The notes beneath the pieces are model-generated. The model was not told the origin of the DNA. It saw only the letters and a program-made list of their open reading frames with translations, and searched no databases. A stretch of 64,000 bases of DNA from an uncultured Eubacterium sp. (GTDB lineage Bacteria; Bacillota; Clostridia; Oscillospirales; Acutalibacteraceae). The position numbers and the translations under genes are program-made. Positions 8,665 to 18,986 of this stretch are shown piece by piece. The stretch's first letter is position 1; every line of letters starts with the position of its first letter. The DNA is taken from the NCBI GenBank assembly GCA_900539325.1, contig UQCC01000005.1:1-64000 (forward strand), written 5' to 3'.

Positions 8665-9328
8665 TGTTAAGTTCCTTTTCTACAATCTGAATGATTTTGT
8701 TATGAATTACATCTATCGGCAAAGGATTTTTTCCGTCAGAACACTCGACAATCGCCCAGCCCTGTTTTTTTGCGGCATAAAGTGCCGATTTTCTACAAGC
8801 ATTTAGAAATGCGACATTTGCCTCGTGAACATCCTTTTTATTCTCATCACCATTGTAGCGTGAGGTCATAAGCTTTTGAGAAATCTCAACGGGCATATCA
8901 AGAAAAATTACAAGGTCAGGACGGGGAATTCCGATTTTGTTATATTCAAAATCCTCCGACCACTCGATATATTCATCCCACTTGCTTTCATCAACCTTTT
9001 CTGTTTGATAAATAAGATTTGATGTTGCATATCTGTCGGCAAGAATAAGTTTTCCGTTTTCATAATCCTCTTTCCACTTCAATTTGAAAGATGCAAAACG
9101 GTCAACGGCATAAAATGCAGATGCTGCATAAGCATTTACATCTGTTGCATCTGTGCCGAACTCTCCGCCAAGATACATATTTACAAGTGTGCTTGACGGA
9201 CTGTCATAATCCGGAAGTTTAATCTTTTTGTATTCAATGTTATTTTGAACAATATACTTTTCAAGGAGGTCGGTTTGAGTAGACTTTCCGCTACCGTCCA
9301 AACCCTCCATAATAATTAAATTTCCCAT
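8657..9328 (-). CDS. tmk: thymidylate kinase
   Basis: Phosphorylates dTMP to dTDP for DNA synthesis. The P-loop is GLDGSGKS (9-16) and the DRY motif is at 98-100 in LADRYATSNLIYQ. A lid region follows (KLMTSRYNGDENKKD). At 223 aa it is slightly longer than the usual 205-215. It overlaps the DUF896 gene by 13 bp and lies in the dnaG-rpoD unit, which fits its replication role. Confidence 0.93.
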   Translation of the reverse strand: MGNLIIMEGLDGSGKSTQTDLLEKYIVQNNIEYKKIKLPDYDSPSSTLVNMYLGGEFGTDATDVNAYAASAFYAVDRFASFKLKWKEDYENGKLILADRYATSNLIYQTEKVDESKWDEYIEWSEDFEYNKIGIPRPDLVIFLDMPVEISQKLMTSRYNGDENKKDVHEANVAFLNACRKSALYAAKKQGWAIVECSDGKNPLPIDVIHNKIIQIVEKELNNA

Positions 9329-9537
9329 TTTTTATTTTTTCTTTCAAGGTGTTCTTTTGTTCCGTCAGGACGAACAATATATGTGTTTTCAAGCTGACCG
9401 ATGAGGCTCGCCTTATATGAATTGATATATTCCTGTCTGAGTATAGCCTGTTCTTCCTTTTCAGCCTCGGTAAGTCCTTCGGCTGTTTTTGATTTATGAG
9501 CAAGCTCGTTAATTCTTTTAATTTTTTCTTCTGTCAT
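9316..9537 (-). CDS. DUF896 small protein (YnzC/YneP-like)
   Basis: A 73-aa protein with the N-terminal helical hairpin of the DUF896 family: INELAHKSK, then LTEAEKEEQAILRQEYI. The C-terminal tail is basic. The family is widespread in Firmicutes; its B. subtilis members have been linked to the SOS operon but have no firm biochemical role. The start codon shares one base with the rpoD stop (TAATG), a strong sign of coupled translation. Confidence 0.88.
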   Translation of the reverse strand: MTEEKIKRINELAHKSKTAEGLTEAEKEEQAILRQEYINSYKASLIGQLENTYIVRPDGTKEHLERKNKKWEI

Positions 9538-10658
9538 TAGTCTAAAAAGTCCTTTAATTTCTTACTTCTTGTTGGATGGCGAAGCTTGCGAAGTGCTTTT
9601 GCCTCGATTTGACGAATACGCTCACGGGTTACATTAAATTCTTTACCGACTTCTTCAAGAGTTTTCGGATTTCCGTCCTCAAGACCAAAACGGAGCTTGA
9701 GCACCTTTTCTTCTCTCGGAGTGAGAGTTTTAAGTACCTCTGCAAGTTGTTCCTTAAGGAGGCTCATAGATGCGGCATCGGCAGGTGCGAGAGCATCGTC
9801 ATCAGGAATGAAGTCACCGAGATGTGAATCCTCTTCCTCACCGATAGGAGTTTCGAGTGATACAGGTTCTTGTGAAACACGAATAATCTCTCTTACCTTA
9901 TCAACAGGGAGTTCAAGATAATCTGCGATTTCTTCTGGTGTTGCTTCGTGACCGTTGAGGTGAAGAAGCTGTGATTGTGCTTTCTTTACCTTGTTGATGG
10001 TTTCTACCATATGAACCGGAATACGAATTGTTCTTGCCTGATCTGCAATGGCTCTTGTGATAGCTTGTCTAATCCACCATGTTGCATATGTTGAGAACTT
10101 AAAGCCTTTTGTATAATCAAACTTATCAACAGCCTTTATAAGACCGAGGTTGCCCTCTTGAATAAGGTCAAGGAATTGCATTCCTCTGCCGACATATCTT
10201 TTTGCAATACTTACAACCAAACGAAGATTGGCCTCGGCAAGACGCTTCTTTGCATTTTCGTCATCATCTGCTATCTTCATGGCAAGTTCAATTTCTTCTT
10301 CTGCTGTCAAAAGCGGAATTCTGCCGATTTCTTTAAGATAAACCTTAACAGGATCATCCATTTGTGCGTTATCATTAACTGCCACAGAATCTGCGGCATC
10401 TGTTTCCTTCGGAAGGTCAACTTCAAGAGAAATACCATCAAGTGCTTCTGATGAGAAGTCATCAATAATACTGATATTATTTGAATCAATTTGGTCGTTG
10501 AGCTTTTCAAGTTCGTCAACATCAAGGTCAAGTTCAACAATAAGATTATCAATCTCCTGTGCGGTAAGGTGACCTGCTTGCTTACCCTTTTCGATTATTT
10601 TTTTAAATGCGTTTTCTTTCTTTTCCGCTTCTGTTACGGGTGCTTGCTTTTTTTCCAT
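9537..10658 (-). CDS. rpoD: primary RNA polymerase sigma factor (sigma-A/sigma-70)
   Basis: Housekeeping sigma factor. Its 373 aa matches Firmicutes SigA. Region 1.1 is short (1-100, acidic); 1.2 starts at [16 protein letters not shown]; region 2 holds [17 protein letters not shown] and the -10-reading helix [11 protein letters not shown] (191-200). Region 3 is about 210-290 and region 4 ends with the -35-reading helix [19 protein letters not shown] (342-360). GAGGAG precedes the ATG. It lies 14 bases after dnaG, the conserved macromolecular-synthesis order. Confidence 0.98.
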   Translation of the reverse strand: MEKKQAPVTEAEKKENAFKKIIEKGKQAGHLTAQEIDNLIVELDLDVDELEKLNDQIDSNNISIIDDFSSEALDGISLEVDLPKETDAADSVAVNDNAQMDDPVKVYLKEIGRIPLLTAEEEIELAMKIADDDENAKKRLAEANLRLVVSIAKRYVGRGMQFLDLIQEGNLGLIKAVDKFDYTKGFKFSTYATWWIRQAITRAIADQARTIRIPVHMVETINKVKKAQSQLLHLNGHEATPEEIADYLELPVDKVREIIRVSQEPVSLETPIGEEEDSHLGDFIPDDDALAPADAASMSLLKEQLAEVLKTLTPREEKVLKLRFGLEDGNPKTLEEVGKEFNVTRERIRQIEAKALRKLRHPTRSKKLKDFLD

Positions 10659-10672
10659 AATAATCTCCTCGT

Positions 10673-12415
10673 TTATGTATTCTTTTTGCTAAAAAAGTTT
10701 CTGAAGTCATCATCATTCATTTCAGAAGTATTTTTTAAATTTTGTTTTTTATATTCATTATCAATTACATTAATGCAATCGGTAAATTCCTTTTTAGGAT
10801 TGGAACTGTTCTGCGAAACCGAAACAAGTTGTGTAAACTTGCCCATTTCTTCATCGGTAAATCCCTCATTGAACATTATCAATTCAAGTGATAAGTTATC
10901 CTTGATTCGTTGTGTTACGGCTTCATAAGCCTTTCTGTAAAAACCTGCCGTAAATTCATCAGGACTTAAATCCTTGCACAACAAATAGCAATCGGGATAA
11001 GTCATAAGCAATCCGATAACTCTTGCCTGTGCCTTGAGCGACACAGTTGAAGTATCGGCTTCAAAGCTTTCCTTACGGGTTCTACGCAAATCGTCATCAA
11101 TGATCTTGTTATACTCTCGCTTTTTTTGACCTTTTGCCATGCGACTGCGGTATTCAGCAAGCTGTGCTTGAAATGCTCTTTTTTCTATTCCGAGTTCATC
11201 GGCAAGACGGGACAAATACAAATCCCGTTCAATCGGCGTTGCATTTGCAAGAATTTTTACTGCCTCGCTCGCAAACTGACTTTTACCTTGAGTTGTCTGA
11301 AGATTGAAACCTCTGCGAAGTTTCATAATCGCAAACTCGACCTCATTTGACGAATTTTCGAGCATATCGGCAAATCGTGCCCGTCCGAGATTTTTTATAA
11401 TCTCATCAGGGTCTTTGCCTCCGCTGAGGGTCGGAATACTGATTTTAACATCAACCTGATCAAACAGCGAAATAGCTTTGTTAAGTGCTTTTTGACCAGC
11501 CTCGTCATTATCATAAACTAATATTATTTCCTTTGCGTATCGAGAAAGAAGTCTAACCTGTTCATTGGTCAAAGCAGTGCCGCAGCCTGCCACAGCGTTT
11601 GTAAAGCCTGCTTGGTGCATTGCAATGACATCCATATATCCCTCACACAAAATCAGGCTGTCTTTTCCGCTGTCCTTTGCATAATTAAGACCGAAAACTT
11701 CATTTGTTTTCTTATATACCAGTGTATCGGAAGTATTGATATACTTAGGCTTTGAATCGTCAAGAACACGACCGCCGAAAGCAATAAAATTGCCCCGAAC
11801 ATCAATAATCGGTGTCATAACACGATTTCTGAAATAATCGTAATATCCTTTTTCGCCTTTTCTGACAACACCCGCAGTGAGCATATCCGAAACATCATAT
11901 CCCTTTGATTTGAGGTGCTTAAACAGCTCGTCCCAATTGTTAGGAGCGTACCCCAAACCGAAATGACGAATAGTCTTTTGAGAAAGTCCACGATTTAAGA
12001 AATACTGCAAACCGACTTTTCCCCGCTCACTCATCATATAGTTGTGATAAAACCTTGCGGTTTCACGATTTATCTGCAATATAACTCTTCGCTTTTTTGA
12101 AAGCGAATCGTCATATCCTTCGTCGGGCATTTGCATACCTGCCCTTTGGGCAAGCACCTTAACGGCATCGATATAATCGAGATTTTCTATTTTACGCATA
12201 AAACTTACGCCGTCGCCGCCTGCTCCGCAACCGAAGCAGTAGAAACTCTGCGTGTTTTCATAAACAGTAAATGACGGAGTTTTTTCATTATGAAACGGGC
12301 ACAAACCGACATAGGTATTGCCTCGTTTTTTGAGAGAAACATAGCTTGAAATCAAATCAACGACATCTGTTTTAAGCCGAAGTTCCTGCAAGAAGCTATC
12401 TGAAAGTGACGGCAT
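10673..12415 (-). CDS. dnaG: DNA primase
   Basis: Makes RNA primers at the replication fork. The CHC2 zinc finger uses Cys39, His42, Cys60 and Cys63. The TOPRIM core follows with [17 protein letters not shown] and [13 protein letters not shown], then a C-terminal helicase-interaction part. The start used is the ATG eight bases after GGAAAGGAG. A TTG two codons earlier is in frame but only three bases from the Shine-Dalgarno. Length 580 aa is normal. It lies between dgt and rpoD on the same strand. Confidence 0.97.
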   Translation of the reverse strand: MPSLSDSFLQELRLKTDVVDLISSYVSLKKRGNTYVGLCPFHNEKTPSFTVYENTQSFYCFGCGAGGDGVSFMRKIENLDYIDAVKVLAQRAGMQMPDEGYDDSLSKKRRVILQINRETARFYHNYMMSERGKVGLQYFLNRGLSQKTIRHFGLGYAPNNWDELFKHLKSKGYDVSDMLTAGVVRKGEKGYYDYFRNRVMTPIIDVRGNFIAFGGRVLDDSKPKYINTSDTLVYKKTNEVFGLNYAKDSGKDSLILCEGYMDVIAMHQAGFTNAVAGCGTALTNEQVRLLSRYAKEIILVYDNDEAGQKALNKAISLFDQVDVKISIPTLSGGKDPDEIIKNLGRARFADMLENSSNEVEFAIMKLRRGFNLQTTQGKSQFASEAVKILANATPIERDLYLSRLADELGIEKRAFQAQLAEYRSRMAKGQKKREYNKIIDDDLRRTRKESFEADTSTVSLKAQARVIGLLMTYPDCYLLCKDLSPDEFTAGFYRKAYEAVTQRIKDNLSLELIMFNEGFTDEEMGKFTQLVSVSQNSSNPKKEFTDCINVIDNEYKKQNLKNTSEMNDDDFRNFFSKKNT

Positions 12416-12451
12416 AATCAAAACTCCTTTCCGTAAATTAACACATATAAA

Positions 12452-13408
12452 TTATTCTATCCAAAATTTAGGAACATATAACTGATTGAACACTTTAACA
12501 GAATAATTATCACTCATACCTGCTATGTAATCGCACACTGCACGGTCAACGCCCTCTTTTTCGGCGATGCCGACATACTGCTCCGGCATTTCTTCGGGTT
12601 GCTTTGAATAATGATCATAAATCTGCTCAAGCATTGCAACGGCTTTAACTTCTTCGCCTTTGCAAACAGGATTTTTGTAAACTGCAACAAACATAAAATC
12701 GTGCAAATCGTTAAACAATTCCCAAAAGTCATCGCTCATAAGAATTTTTTTGTCATTGCTGTTTTCAATAACATTGAGCACCATATTATTTATACGCTCA
12801 CTTTTTGTCATACCGAGGTCCATTCTTATATCAAGAGGAATGTCCTCCTCGTTCATAACTCCTGCTCTTATTGCATCATCTATATCATGATTGATGTACG
12901 CAATTTTGTCCGCAATACGAATAATTTGACCTTCAAGAGTAAAGGCATCCTCACCTATTGTATGGCACAAAATACCATTTCTGACTTCTTCGGTGAGATT
13001 CAATCCTTTGCCGTCTTTTTCCAAAATATCAACAACACGAACGCTCTGCTCATAATGTTTGAAGCCGTTTGGCGAAAGCTGTGCAAGTGCTCTTTCGCCT
13101 GCATGTCCGAAAGGTGTATGACCCAAATCGTGACCAAGTGCGATTGCCTCGGTTAAATCCTCGTTGAGTTGAAGTGCTCTTGCTATTGTTCTTGCAATTT
13201 GCGAAACTTCAAGGGTATGGGTAAGTCGGGTTCTGTAATGGTCACCCGACGGAGCAAGAAACACCTGTGTTTTATGCTTCAAGCGTCTGAATGACTGTGA
13301 ATGAATAATTCTGTCACGGTCACGCTGAAATGCAGTTCTGATATCACATTCGGTTTCTTCCCTTAATCTGCCTTTACTTTGCGATGAAAGACAAGCAAGC
13401 GGTGACAA
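12452..13408 (-). CDS. dgt: dGTPase-like HD-domain phosphohydrolase
   Basis: Removes triphosphate from deoxynucleotides. The HD metal site is seen as RLTHTLEV and [14 protein letters not shown], and the family N-terminal block [28 protein letters not shown] is intact. The start is uncertain. The first usable in-frame codon is a TTG (13406-13408) without a Shine-Dalgarno. Yet the codons before it (SEENEKKI, back to about 13450) also look like the family's N-terminus, and a good AAAGGAG lies at about 13467-13473. No ATG, GTG or TTG exists in frame between that site and the TTG. Confidence 0.9.
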   Translation of the reverse strand: MSPLACLSSQSKGRLREETECDIRTAFQRDRDRIIHSQSFRRLKHKTQVFLAPSGDHYRTRLTHTLEVSQIARTIARALQLNEDLTEAIALGHDLGHTPFGHAGERALAQLSPNGFKHYEQSVRVVDILEKDGKGLNLTEEVRNGILCHTIGEDAFTLEGQIIRIADKIAYINHDIDDAIRAGVMNEEDIPLDIRMDLGMTKSERINNMVLNVIENSNDKKILMSDDFWELFNDLHDFMFVAVYKNPVCKGEEVKAVAMLEQIYDHYSKQPEEMPEQYVGIAEKEGVDRAVCDYIAGMSDNYSVKVFNQLYVPKFWIE

Positions 13409-13548
13409 AATTTTCTTTTCGTTTTCCTCGGAAATTTGACGAATACACTTATCCGTTTTTGCCCACTCCTTTCGTCAAAATATTATTAAAAATTTCTATC
13501 CATAAATACTATACTCAAAAAATATCAAAAATCCTTTATTTTTTTATC

Positions 13549-13577
13549 TTGACGGGCAAAAAATAAAAATGTATCAT
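13549..13577 (+). promoter_or_regulatory. sigma-A promoter of the phosphoesterase gene
   Basis: TTGACG (13549-13554) and TATCAT (13572-13577), spaced by 17 bases. The start codon lies only 17 bases beyond the -10 box, so the leader would be about 10 bases and begin near the AGAGGTG ribosome binding site. The stretch between here and dgt shows nothing else. Confidence 0.65.
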
Positions 13578-13593
13578 ATTTAAGAGGTGTTTT

Positions 13594-14436
13594 ATGGAAT
13601 ATATCTTGATTACGGCAATCGCATTAATTGTCCTTGCAGGCATAATTATATTTTTATATCTGCAAAACAACATATTAGACATAACTCAATATAATATAAA
13701 ATCCAACGACTGCGGAAGTCTGAAAATAGTTCAGTTAAGCGACCTGCACTCAAAACCTTTTAACAAAGTGCTGAAAAAAACACAAGAGCTTAATCCTGAT
13801 ATAATTTGCATAACGGGTGACTACATCAATGACAAATGCAAAAACAAGGACAAAATGCTCAACTTTGGCAAAGAACTTGTTAAAATTGCAAAAGTCTACT
13901 ACATCACAGGCAACCATGAAAGACGGCTTGAAAATTTTGATAGCATAATGCAAGAACTGTCGGACATCGGATTTATCGTTTTGCTCAACAGAATTTCTGT
14001 TTATAACGATAAAGGATTTGATGTGAACATTTTGGGACTTGATGAAAATCAAGCAGACTTTAAAGACTACAAGGCACGAAAGAACGGAACTTTTGTTTAC
14101 AAGGATATGTCGCCGTATTTTGCCGAATTAGAAAACAACAGCGGATTTAAAATTGTACTTTCACATTTCCCGGAAAATTTTGAAAATGTGAAAGATATGA
14201 ATTACAGTCAATATGATTTTGACATACAACTGTCAGGGCACGCACACGGCGGACAATTTTGCCTGCCGTTTATCGGTCCTGTGTTTTCACCGGGACAAGG
14301 CTTATTTCCAAAATACGCAAAAGGCTCATTCGGTGACAGACCGAAGTTGATTGTTTCACGAGGGCTCGGAAACGCAGAATTCCCTTTCAGGCTGTTTAAC
14401 CATCCCGAAATAAATGTAATTAATATCAACCAATAA
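13594..14436 (+). CDS. membrane-anchored metallophosphoesterase (YkuE-like)
   Basis: A 280-aa calcineurin-like phosphoesterase with one N-terminal membrane segment (residues 3-24). Metal-ligand motifs appear in order: QLSDLH, ITGDYIND, ITGNHE, LSHFPE and LSGHAHGGQ, so all five family blocks are present. Relatives hydrolyse phosphodiesters, for example UDP-diacylglucosamine or cell-envelope substrates. The substrate here is unknown. Single gene with its own promoter and a terminator shared with the convergent gene. Confidence 0.88.
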   Translation: MEYILITAIALIVLAGIIIFLYLQNNILDITQYNIKSNDCGSLKIVQLSDLHSKPFNKVLKKTQELNPDIICITGDYINDKCKNKDKMLNFGKELVKIAKVYYITGNHERRLENFDSIMQELSDIGFIVLLNRISVYNDKGFDVNILGLDENQADFKDYKARKNGTFVYKDMSPYFAELENNSGFKIVLSHFPENFENVKDMNYSQYDFDIQLSGHAHGGQFCLPFIGPVFSPGQGLFPKYAKGSFGDRPKLIVSRGLGNAEFPFRLFNHPEINVININQ

Positions 14437-14443
14437 AGCAGAG

Positions 14444-14473
14444 AAAACAGGAAGCAGATAAGCCTCCTGTTTT
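14444..14473. terminator. bidirectional terminator between convergent genes
   Basis: AAAACAGGA (14444-14452) pairs with TCCTGTTTT (14465-14473). It has a T-run on the plus side and an A-run on the other, so it can end both the phosphoesterase and the YigZ-like gene. Confidence 0.8.
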
Positions 14474-14475
14474 TA

Positions 14476-15096
14476 TTATACCTGTGCAAACTCAGAACCG
14501 ATATATTCAAAACTATATTTTCCGTTGCTGACATCGGTGAGTTTTGCCTGCAAAGCCTCTACCCTGTCTTTCTTTATTGAAAAAGTGATTTTCACATTAT
14601 CGGCAAAAACGCTGTTCTTAATATTTGCCGAAAAGTCGGACAAAAGGATATTCATCCTCTCATAAAACGAATAATCAACCGCAACGCTCATTACATCACA
14701 TTCTGCCATTGTAATGATATGTGCAGCCTCGACGGCGATTTTTGAAGTATGGCTGTATGCACGAACCAAACCGCCTGCACCAAGGAGAGTACCACCAAAA
14801 TATCTTGTACCGACAACGCAAACATCAACAAGATTTTCTTTGAGCAAAACATCAAGCATAGGAACACCCGCTGTTCCGCCCGGTTCTCCGTCATCACTGT
14901 ATCGCTGTGTGTTGTTTTCACGCAAAACATAGGCATAAACATTGTGAGTTGCATCCCAATGCTTTGATCTGATTTGTGAAATAAATTCCGTTGCTTCCTC
15001 GACGGTTTTAACCGGTTTTGCATAGCCGATAAATTTTGACTTTTTTTCAATAAAAAAATCATCAGCAGATATTTCCACGGTTCTGTACTCTTCCAT
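14476..15096 (-). CDS. IMPACT (YigZ/YvyE) family protein
   Basis: A 206-aa protein of the UPF0029/IMPACT family: an N-terminal domain with SKFIGYAKPV, DGEPGGTAG and VVGTRYFGGTLLGAGGLVRAYS, and a C-terminal ferredoxin-like DUF1949 domain. Eukaryotic relatives modulate Gcn2; the bacterial role is not settled, with proposals around ribosomes and translation. GGAGG lies four bases before the ATG. It follows the rpmE terminator and no separate promoter is obvious. Confidence 0.88.
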   Translation of the reverse strand: MEEYRTVEISADDFFIEKKSKFIGYAKPVKTVEEATEFISQIRSKHWDATHNVYAYVLRENNTQRYSDDGEPGGTAGVPMLDVLLKENLVDVCVVGTRYFGGTLLGAGGLVRAYSHTSKIAVEAAHIITMAECDVMSVAVDYSFYERMNILLSDFSANIKNSVFADNVKITFSIKKDRVEALQAKLTDVSNGKYSFEYIGSEFAQV

Positions 15097-15110
15097 ACAT
15101 CCTCCAAAAG

Positions 15111-15147
15111 AAAAAACAAGGCAACAGAGGTTATACCAACTGTTGCC
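15111..15147 (-). terminator. terminator of rpmE
   Basis: Read on the minus strand, GGCAACAG pairs with CTGTTGCC (8 bp, loop 12), followed by TTGTTTTTTCTTTT. It lies directly after the rpmE stop codon. Confidence 0.85.
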
Positions 15148-15159
15148 GTTATTTTTTGA

Positions 15160-15363
15160 TTAGCCCTTCTTAGCAAATCTCTTGTTGAATCTCTCAACTC
15201 GTCCACCTGTGTCTACAAGCTTTTGCTTACCTGTATAGAATGGGTGACACTTTGAGCAAATATCAACTTTCATATCGCCTTTAGTGCTCTTTGTTTCAAA
15301 TGTTGCACCGCAAGCACACTTAACTGTGCATGTCTGATATTCTGGATGAATTCCGTCTTTCAT
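15160..15363 (-). CDS. rpmE: 50S ribosomal protein L31 (zinc-binding form)
   Basis: A 67-aa L31, beginning MKDGIHPEY. Cys16, Cys18, Cys36 and Cys39 form the zinc ribbon (the C+ type, which can act as a zinc reserve and be replaced by a Cys-free paralogue under zinc limitation in other bacteria). The ATG at 15361-15363 is preferred over a GTG three codons earlier, because that GTG overlaps the GAGGTG Shine-Dalgarno. Monocistronic, with its own promoter and terminator. Confidence 0.95.
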   Translation of the reverse strand: MKDGIHPEYQTCTVKCACGATFETKSTKGDMKVDICSKCHPFYTGKQKLVDTGGRVERFNKRFAKKG

Positions 15364-15436
15364 TACTTTCACCTCGCTTAAATTGCCGATAGTCGAAAGA
15401 ATATAGCTGTTTTCAACTAAATCTTATAACGCAAGA

Positions 15437-15465
15437 ATTATAACAAAGTTTAACACAAAATGCAA
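15437..15465 (-). promoter_or_regulatory. sigma-A promoter of rpmE
   Basis: TTGCAT (15460-15465) and perfect TATAAT (15437-15442), spacer 17, minus strand. The leader is roughly 65 bases. L31 leaders in Firmicutes can be autoregulatory, but I see no structure here strong enough to claim that. Confidence 0.8.
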
Positions 15466-15479
15466 GTGTTTTTTTCAAT

Positions 15480-18400
15480 TTATTTGTAAATACACACTTT
15501 ATTTAGTGAAAACGAGTACAATACCGCTTCTTTTACCGGCTTCATTAATGTTTTTGCCACCGCTTTTTTATAAAAAGCAATTTGATTTTTATATTTGTCA
15601 ATCAGTTCTTCCTCGCTGTCTGCTCTGTCGGTTTTATAATCAACAAGCACAAGTTCTCCGTTTTCTTCAAACACGCAATCGGCTATACCCTGAATCAAAA
15701 CTTCATCGGTATAATCGGTTTTCTCAATTTCATTAACAGGAACAAAAGAAGAAACCTTAATTTCCCTGTAAATACGAGCACTGCCAAACATTCTCTCGGC
15801 AAAAGTTCCGTTAAAAAATGCCGAAAGTTTTTTTCTGTCAAGGCTCTTCGCCTGTTCTTCGGTCAAAAATGACATTGAAACCAATCGTTCAATTTCATTT
15901 TCAAGGTCATTCTTTGATGCAGAATAATCACAAAACTGCATAAATGTGTGCATAGCCGTTCCCTTTTGAGCCGATGTCATATTAGCTTTGCTCAAAAATG
16001 CAGGTTTTGATGATGTGAGATACTTGAAATCCTGTTCTGCAACATCAAGCGATGAAGCAGTGCGTTTTGATGTAAATGCAGACAATCCAAGCCTGTCATA
16101 CTTAAACTGAAGTTTATCCTTTAATTCGGCAAGAAGTTCTGCATTGGACGAAGCCGGTTGTTCTTCCTGCTGTTCAGGCTTTTTATTTTCATCAAGGATT
16201 TCAATATCAAGCTTGAAATCTGCATACGGTTCAAAGCCTATATCGTCTTTTGAGCACATTTCACGCAGAATTTTTCCGTCTTTGTGAATAAGAGCACAGA
16301 GAGTAAGCAATTCCGCATCGGTATTCGCTTTTTTTACAACATACGGAGAAATGACCGACGCCGAAGAGGAACTTGACGATATTAATTTTTTTGAAACAGA
16401 ATCGACATAATGCTCTACGCCTTTTGATGAAACGGAAATAAAGGTTACAAACTGTTCCTTCGCTCTTGTCATCGCAACATAAAGTACTCGCAGATTTTCG
16501 CTCATCATATCATAGTTATTAATATCTTTTAAAACGCTGAACTGAAGCGAATCGTATCTGCAAAGTCTTGAGGCGTCATAAACCTTTAATCCGACACCGT
16601 GTTTGGGATTAAGTTGAATTATTCCTCTATTTATATCGTCTTTATTATATTTGCCGCTTGCTCCTGCAAGAATACATACAGGGAATTCAAGACCTTTTGA
16701 ACGATGAACGGTCATAACGGCAACTGCGTCCTTGCCTGCATCGTTTACAGAAGCACTTTCCACATTAAACTTATTTTCAATAATTGAATCAACATATCTG
16801 ATAAATGCTGTCAATCCGACATTTTCGCCATTATCAAATCTTTTGGCAATATCGATAAGGAGTTTAACATTTTGTACCCGTTGTTCGTGATTGCCCATTG
16901 CAGAAATCACCGACAAATACGAAGTGTCGCCTATAATCTGCCTAACAAGATTTTCAACGCTCATTGAAGAAGCATATTCCCTATACTTTTTTAAATCATC
17001 AACAAAGTTTGAAAAAATATCTGATTTTGAAACAGCGGAATACAAATTACCGTAAGGACAATCTACTCTTGCCTGCGAAATATCATCAGCGGTATATCCA
17101 TAAAAAACAGACATAAGAGTTGCAAGGAGAGAAATATCCTGCGTCGGATTATCAATTACACGCAAGAAATTCAGCAAAATAACAACTTCTTTATTTTCAA
17201 AAAGATTGAGTTTGTTATTTGCAACTGTCGGAATACCGTATTGACCAAGGATATCGGTTACGGCATTTATTTTTGTCTTTGCACTTCTCAAAAGAATTGC
17301 AAAATCGCAATAACGAATTTCTCTGTATGTATCTCCGTCTTTGATTTGTTCCTTGCTTGCTACTTTGTTTAATATGTAATTTGCAATTTGCCGTGCTTCG
17401 TATTCAATAGTATTTTCACCATCGGGAGTGGATACATATTTGATTTGAGCAGACGGCACATCAGAAGCCTTAAAGTCATCATTAGAATTAAGCATTTCCT
17501 CTTCGTTATAATCAATGCCGCCCACTTTTTTTGACATAATATGTGAGCAAACAAAGTTTACATAATCGCAGACACCCTTACGGGAACGGAAGTTTTTGCT
17601 CAAAATAATTTTTTGATTGATATTGTCACTGCCTTCTTCATAATGTGCAAAGCTATCCTTTTTTTCAGTGAAAATAAAAGGCATTGCAAGGCGGAACTTA
17701 TAGATACTCTGCTTAACATCCCCGACCATAAATCGGTTTTTACCATTTGATAAAATCTTAAACAGCTTATCCTGTGCAGAGTTTGTGTCCTGATACTCAT
17801 CTACAAGAATCTCATAGAAAGAATCTTCAAGTTCATATGCAAGAGGTGTTTTAACTATTTCGCCCGACTCATCAAGATAAAACAAAAGGTTAATTGCAAA
17901 ATGTTCTATATCGGAAAAAGTGAATGAATTAAGTTCCTTTTTCATTTCAAGTTGCTTTTGGTTATACAGCTTGACCGTTTCTGTCAACTGCTTAATTACA
18001 GGATAAAGCACCTTACAGTCATTTATGTAATCATCGCTGTTCACAGAATACATTGGTGCTATTGATTTTGTAATAATATCTTTGTACAAATCTCTGTTTG
18101 ATTTTACAAAATCTTTTTCATCACATTTAACTGACGGGAATCTGCCGAACGAAAGATTATTTATTACATCAAGCATTTCATCCCATTTGTCCGTTTCGGC
18201 ATTATCAATCAACCTATCAATTATCAAACGGTCATCGCTGAGTGCATCAATCAGTTTTTTGTGTTTTTCGTCGGCAACATTCAGAACTGCTACGGACTGT
18301 TTGAACAAATCATCAACAATATTCAAAAGTGACTTTGTTTCTTCAACAACATATTCCGAGCAAAACGAATCCTCAAATTTTATATCGGGATTATATATCT

Positions 18401-18986
18401 CGCAAATTTTGTCAAGCCAGACATCGGGGAAATCCTGTGAAGAAATAAAATGACTTATTCTGTTTACAACCTCTGCAAAGCCCTTATCATCTTTAGTTGA
18501 AGAAAACATATTGACAAGAGATTTAAAGTCATCTCCGCCGTTTTCATAAAGAAAATCAAGCACTTCATCCATAGCCGTTTTCTCCAAAACGGCATTTTCG
18601 GAATTATCAAGAATCTTGAAATCCTGTTCAATATCAAGTTTAAAGAAGTTTTCTCTGACAAGACCGATACAAAATGAATCAATTGTTGATACCTTTGCAT
18701 TTGGCAAAAGAGCAAGCTGTCTGTGTGCATTTGTGTTATTTTGGTCTTTATTTATAATTTCAAGCAATTTTTTTGCAATTCTGCTTTTCATTTCGGCTGC
18801 GGCTGCATTGGTAAAGGTTACGATAAGGAGTTTGTCAACATCTACATCGAGGTTAACATCTGTAATGAGTTTTATTACACGCTCAACCAAAACTGCGGTT
18901 TTGCCCGACCCTGCCGCGGCACTTACGAGGATGTTACTGTTACGAGCATCAATGGCATTTTGTTGCGGTGTTGTCCATTTAGTCAT
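15480..18986 (-). CDS. addA: ATP-dependent helicase/nuclease subunit A
   Basis: UvrD-like 3'-5' helicase and nuclease subunit of AddAB, which resects double-strand breaks for RecA. At 1168 aa it has Walker A VSAAAGSGKT (21-30), the helicase motif DEYQDTN, QSIYKFR, and VMTVHRSKGLEFPV. The C-terminal RecB-like nuclease shows GTAMHTFMQF and the catalytic VDYKTDRAD near residue 1115. AAAGGAGG precedes the ATG, and the start overlaps the addB stop by 8 bp. It is last in the ligA unit. Confidence 0.97.
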   Translation of the reverse strand: MTKWTTPQQNAIDARNSNILVSAAAGSGKTAVLVERVIKLITDVNLDVDVDKLLIVTFTNAAAAEMKSRIAKKLLEIINKDQNNTNAHRQLALLPNAKVSTIDSFCIGLVRENFFKLDIEQDFKILDNSENAVLEKTAMDEVLDFLYENGGDDFKSLVNMFSSTKDDKGFAEVVNRISHFISSQDFPDVWLDKICEIYNPDIKFEDSFCSEYVVEETKSLLNIVDDLFKQSVAVLNVADEKHKKLIDALSDDRLIIDRLIDNAETDKWDEMLDVINNLSFGRFPSVKCDEKDFVKSNRDLYKDIITKSIAPMYSVNSDDYINDCKVLYPVIKQLTETVKLYNQKQLEMKKELNSFTFSDIEHFAINLLFYLDESGEIVKTPLAYELEDSFYEILVDEYQDTNSAQDKLFKILSNGKNRFMVGDVKQSIYKFRLAMPFIFTEKKDSFAHYEEGSDNINQKIILSKNFRSRKGVCDYVNFVCSHIMSKKVGGIDYNEEEMLNSNDDFKASDVPSAQIKYVSTPDGENTIEYEARQIANYILNKVASKEQIKDGDTYREIRYCDFAILLRSAKTKINAVTDILGQYGIPTVANNKLNLFENKEVVILLNFLRVIDNPTQDISLLATLMSVFYGYTADDISQARVDCPYGNLYSAVSKSDIFSNFVDDLKKYREYASSMSVENLVRQIIGDTSYLSVISAMGNHEQRVQNVKLLIDIAKRFDNGENVGLTAFIRYVDSIIENKFNVESASVNDAGKDAVAVMTVHRSKGLEFPVCILAGASGKYNKDDINRGIIQLNPKHGVGLKVYDASRLCRYDSLQFSVLKDINNYDMMSENLRVLYVAMTRAKEQFVTFISVSSKGVEHYVDSVSKKLISSSSSSASVISPYVVKKANTDAELLTLCALIHKDGKILREMCSKDDIGFEPYADFKLDIEILDENKKPEQQEEQPASSNAELLAELKDKLQFKYDRLGLSAFTSKRTASSLDVAEQDFKYLTSSKPAFLSKANMTSAQKGTAMHTFMQFCDYSASKNDLENEIERLVSMSFLTEEQAKSLDRKKLSAFFNGTFAERMFGSARIYREIKVSSFVPVNEIEKTDYTDEVLIQGIADCVFEENGELVLVDYKTDRADSEEELIDKYKNQIAFYKKAVAKTLMKPVKEAVLYSFSLNKVCIYK

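Noticed and set aside
8657..12415. Genomic island or phage origin for the replication genes
   Set aside because: The gene order dgt-dnaG-rpoD-tmk is ordinary housekeeping and base composition does not change across it.
12611..13156. Open frame of 181 codons on the plus strand
   Set aside because: Lies fully antisense to dgt, has no ribosome binding site and an unlikely, Asn/Phe/Cys-rich composition; it is a shadow of the HD-domain gene.
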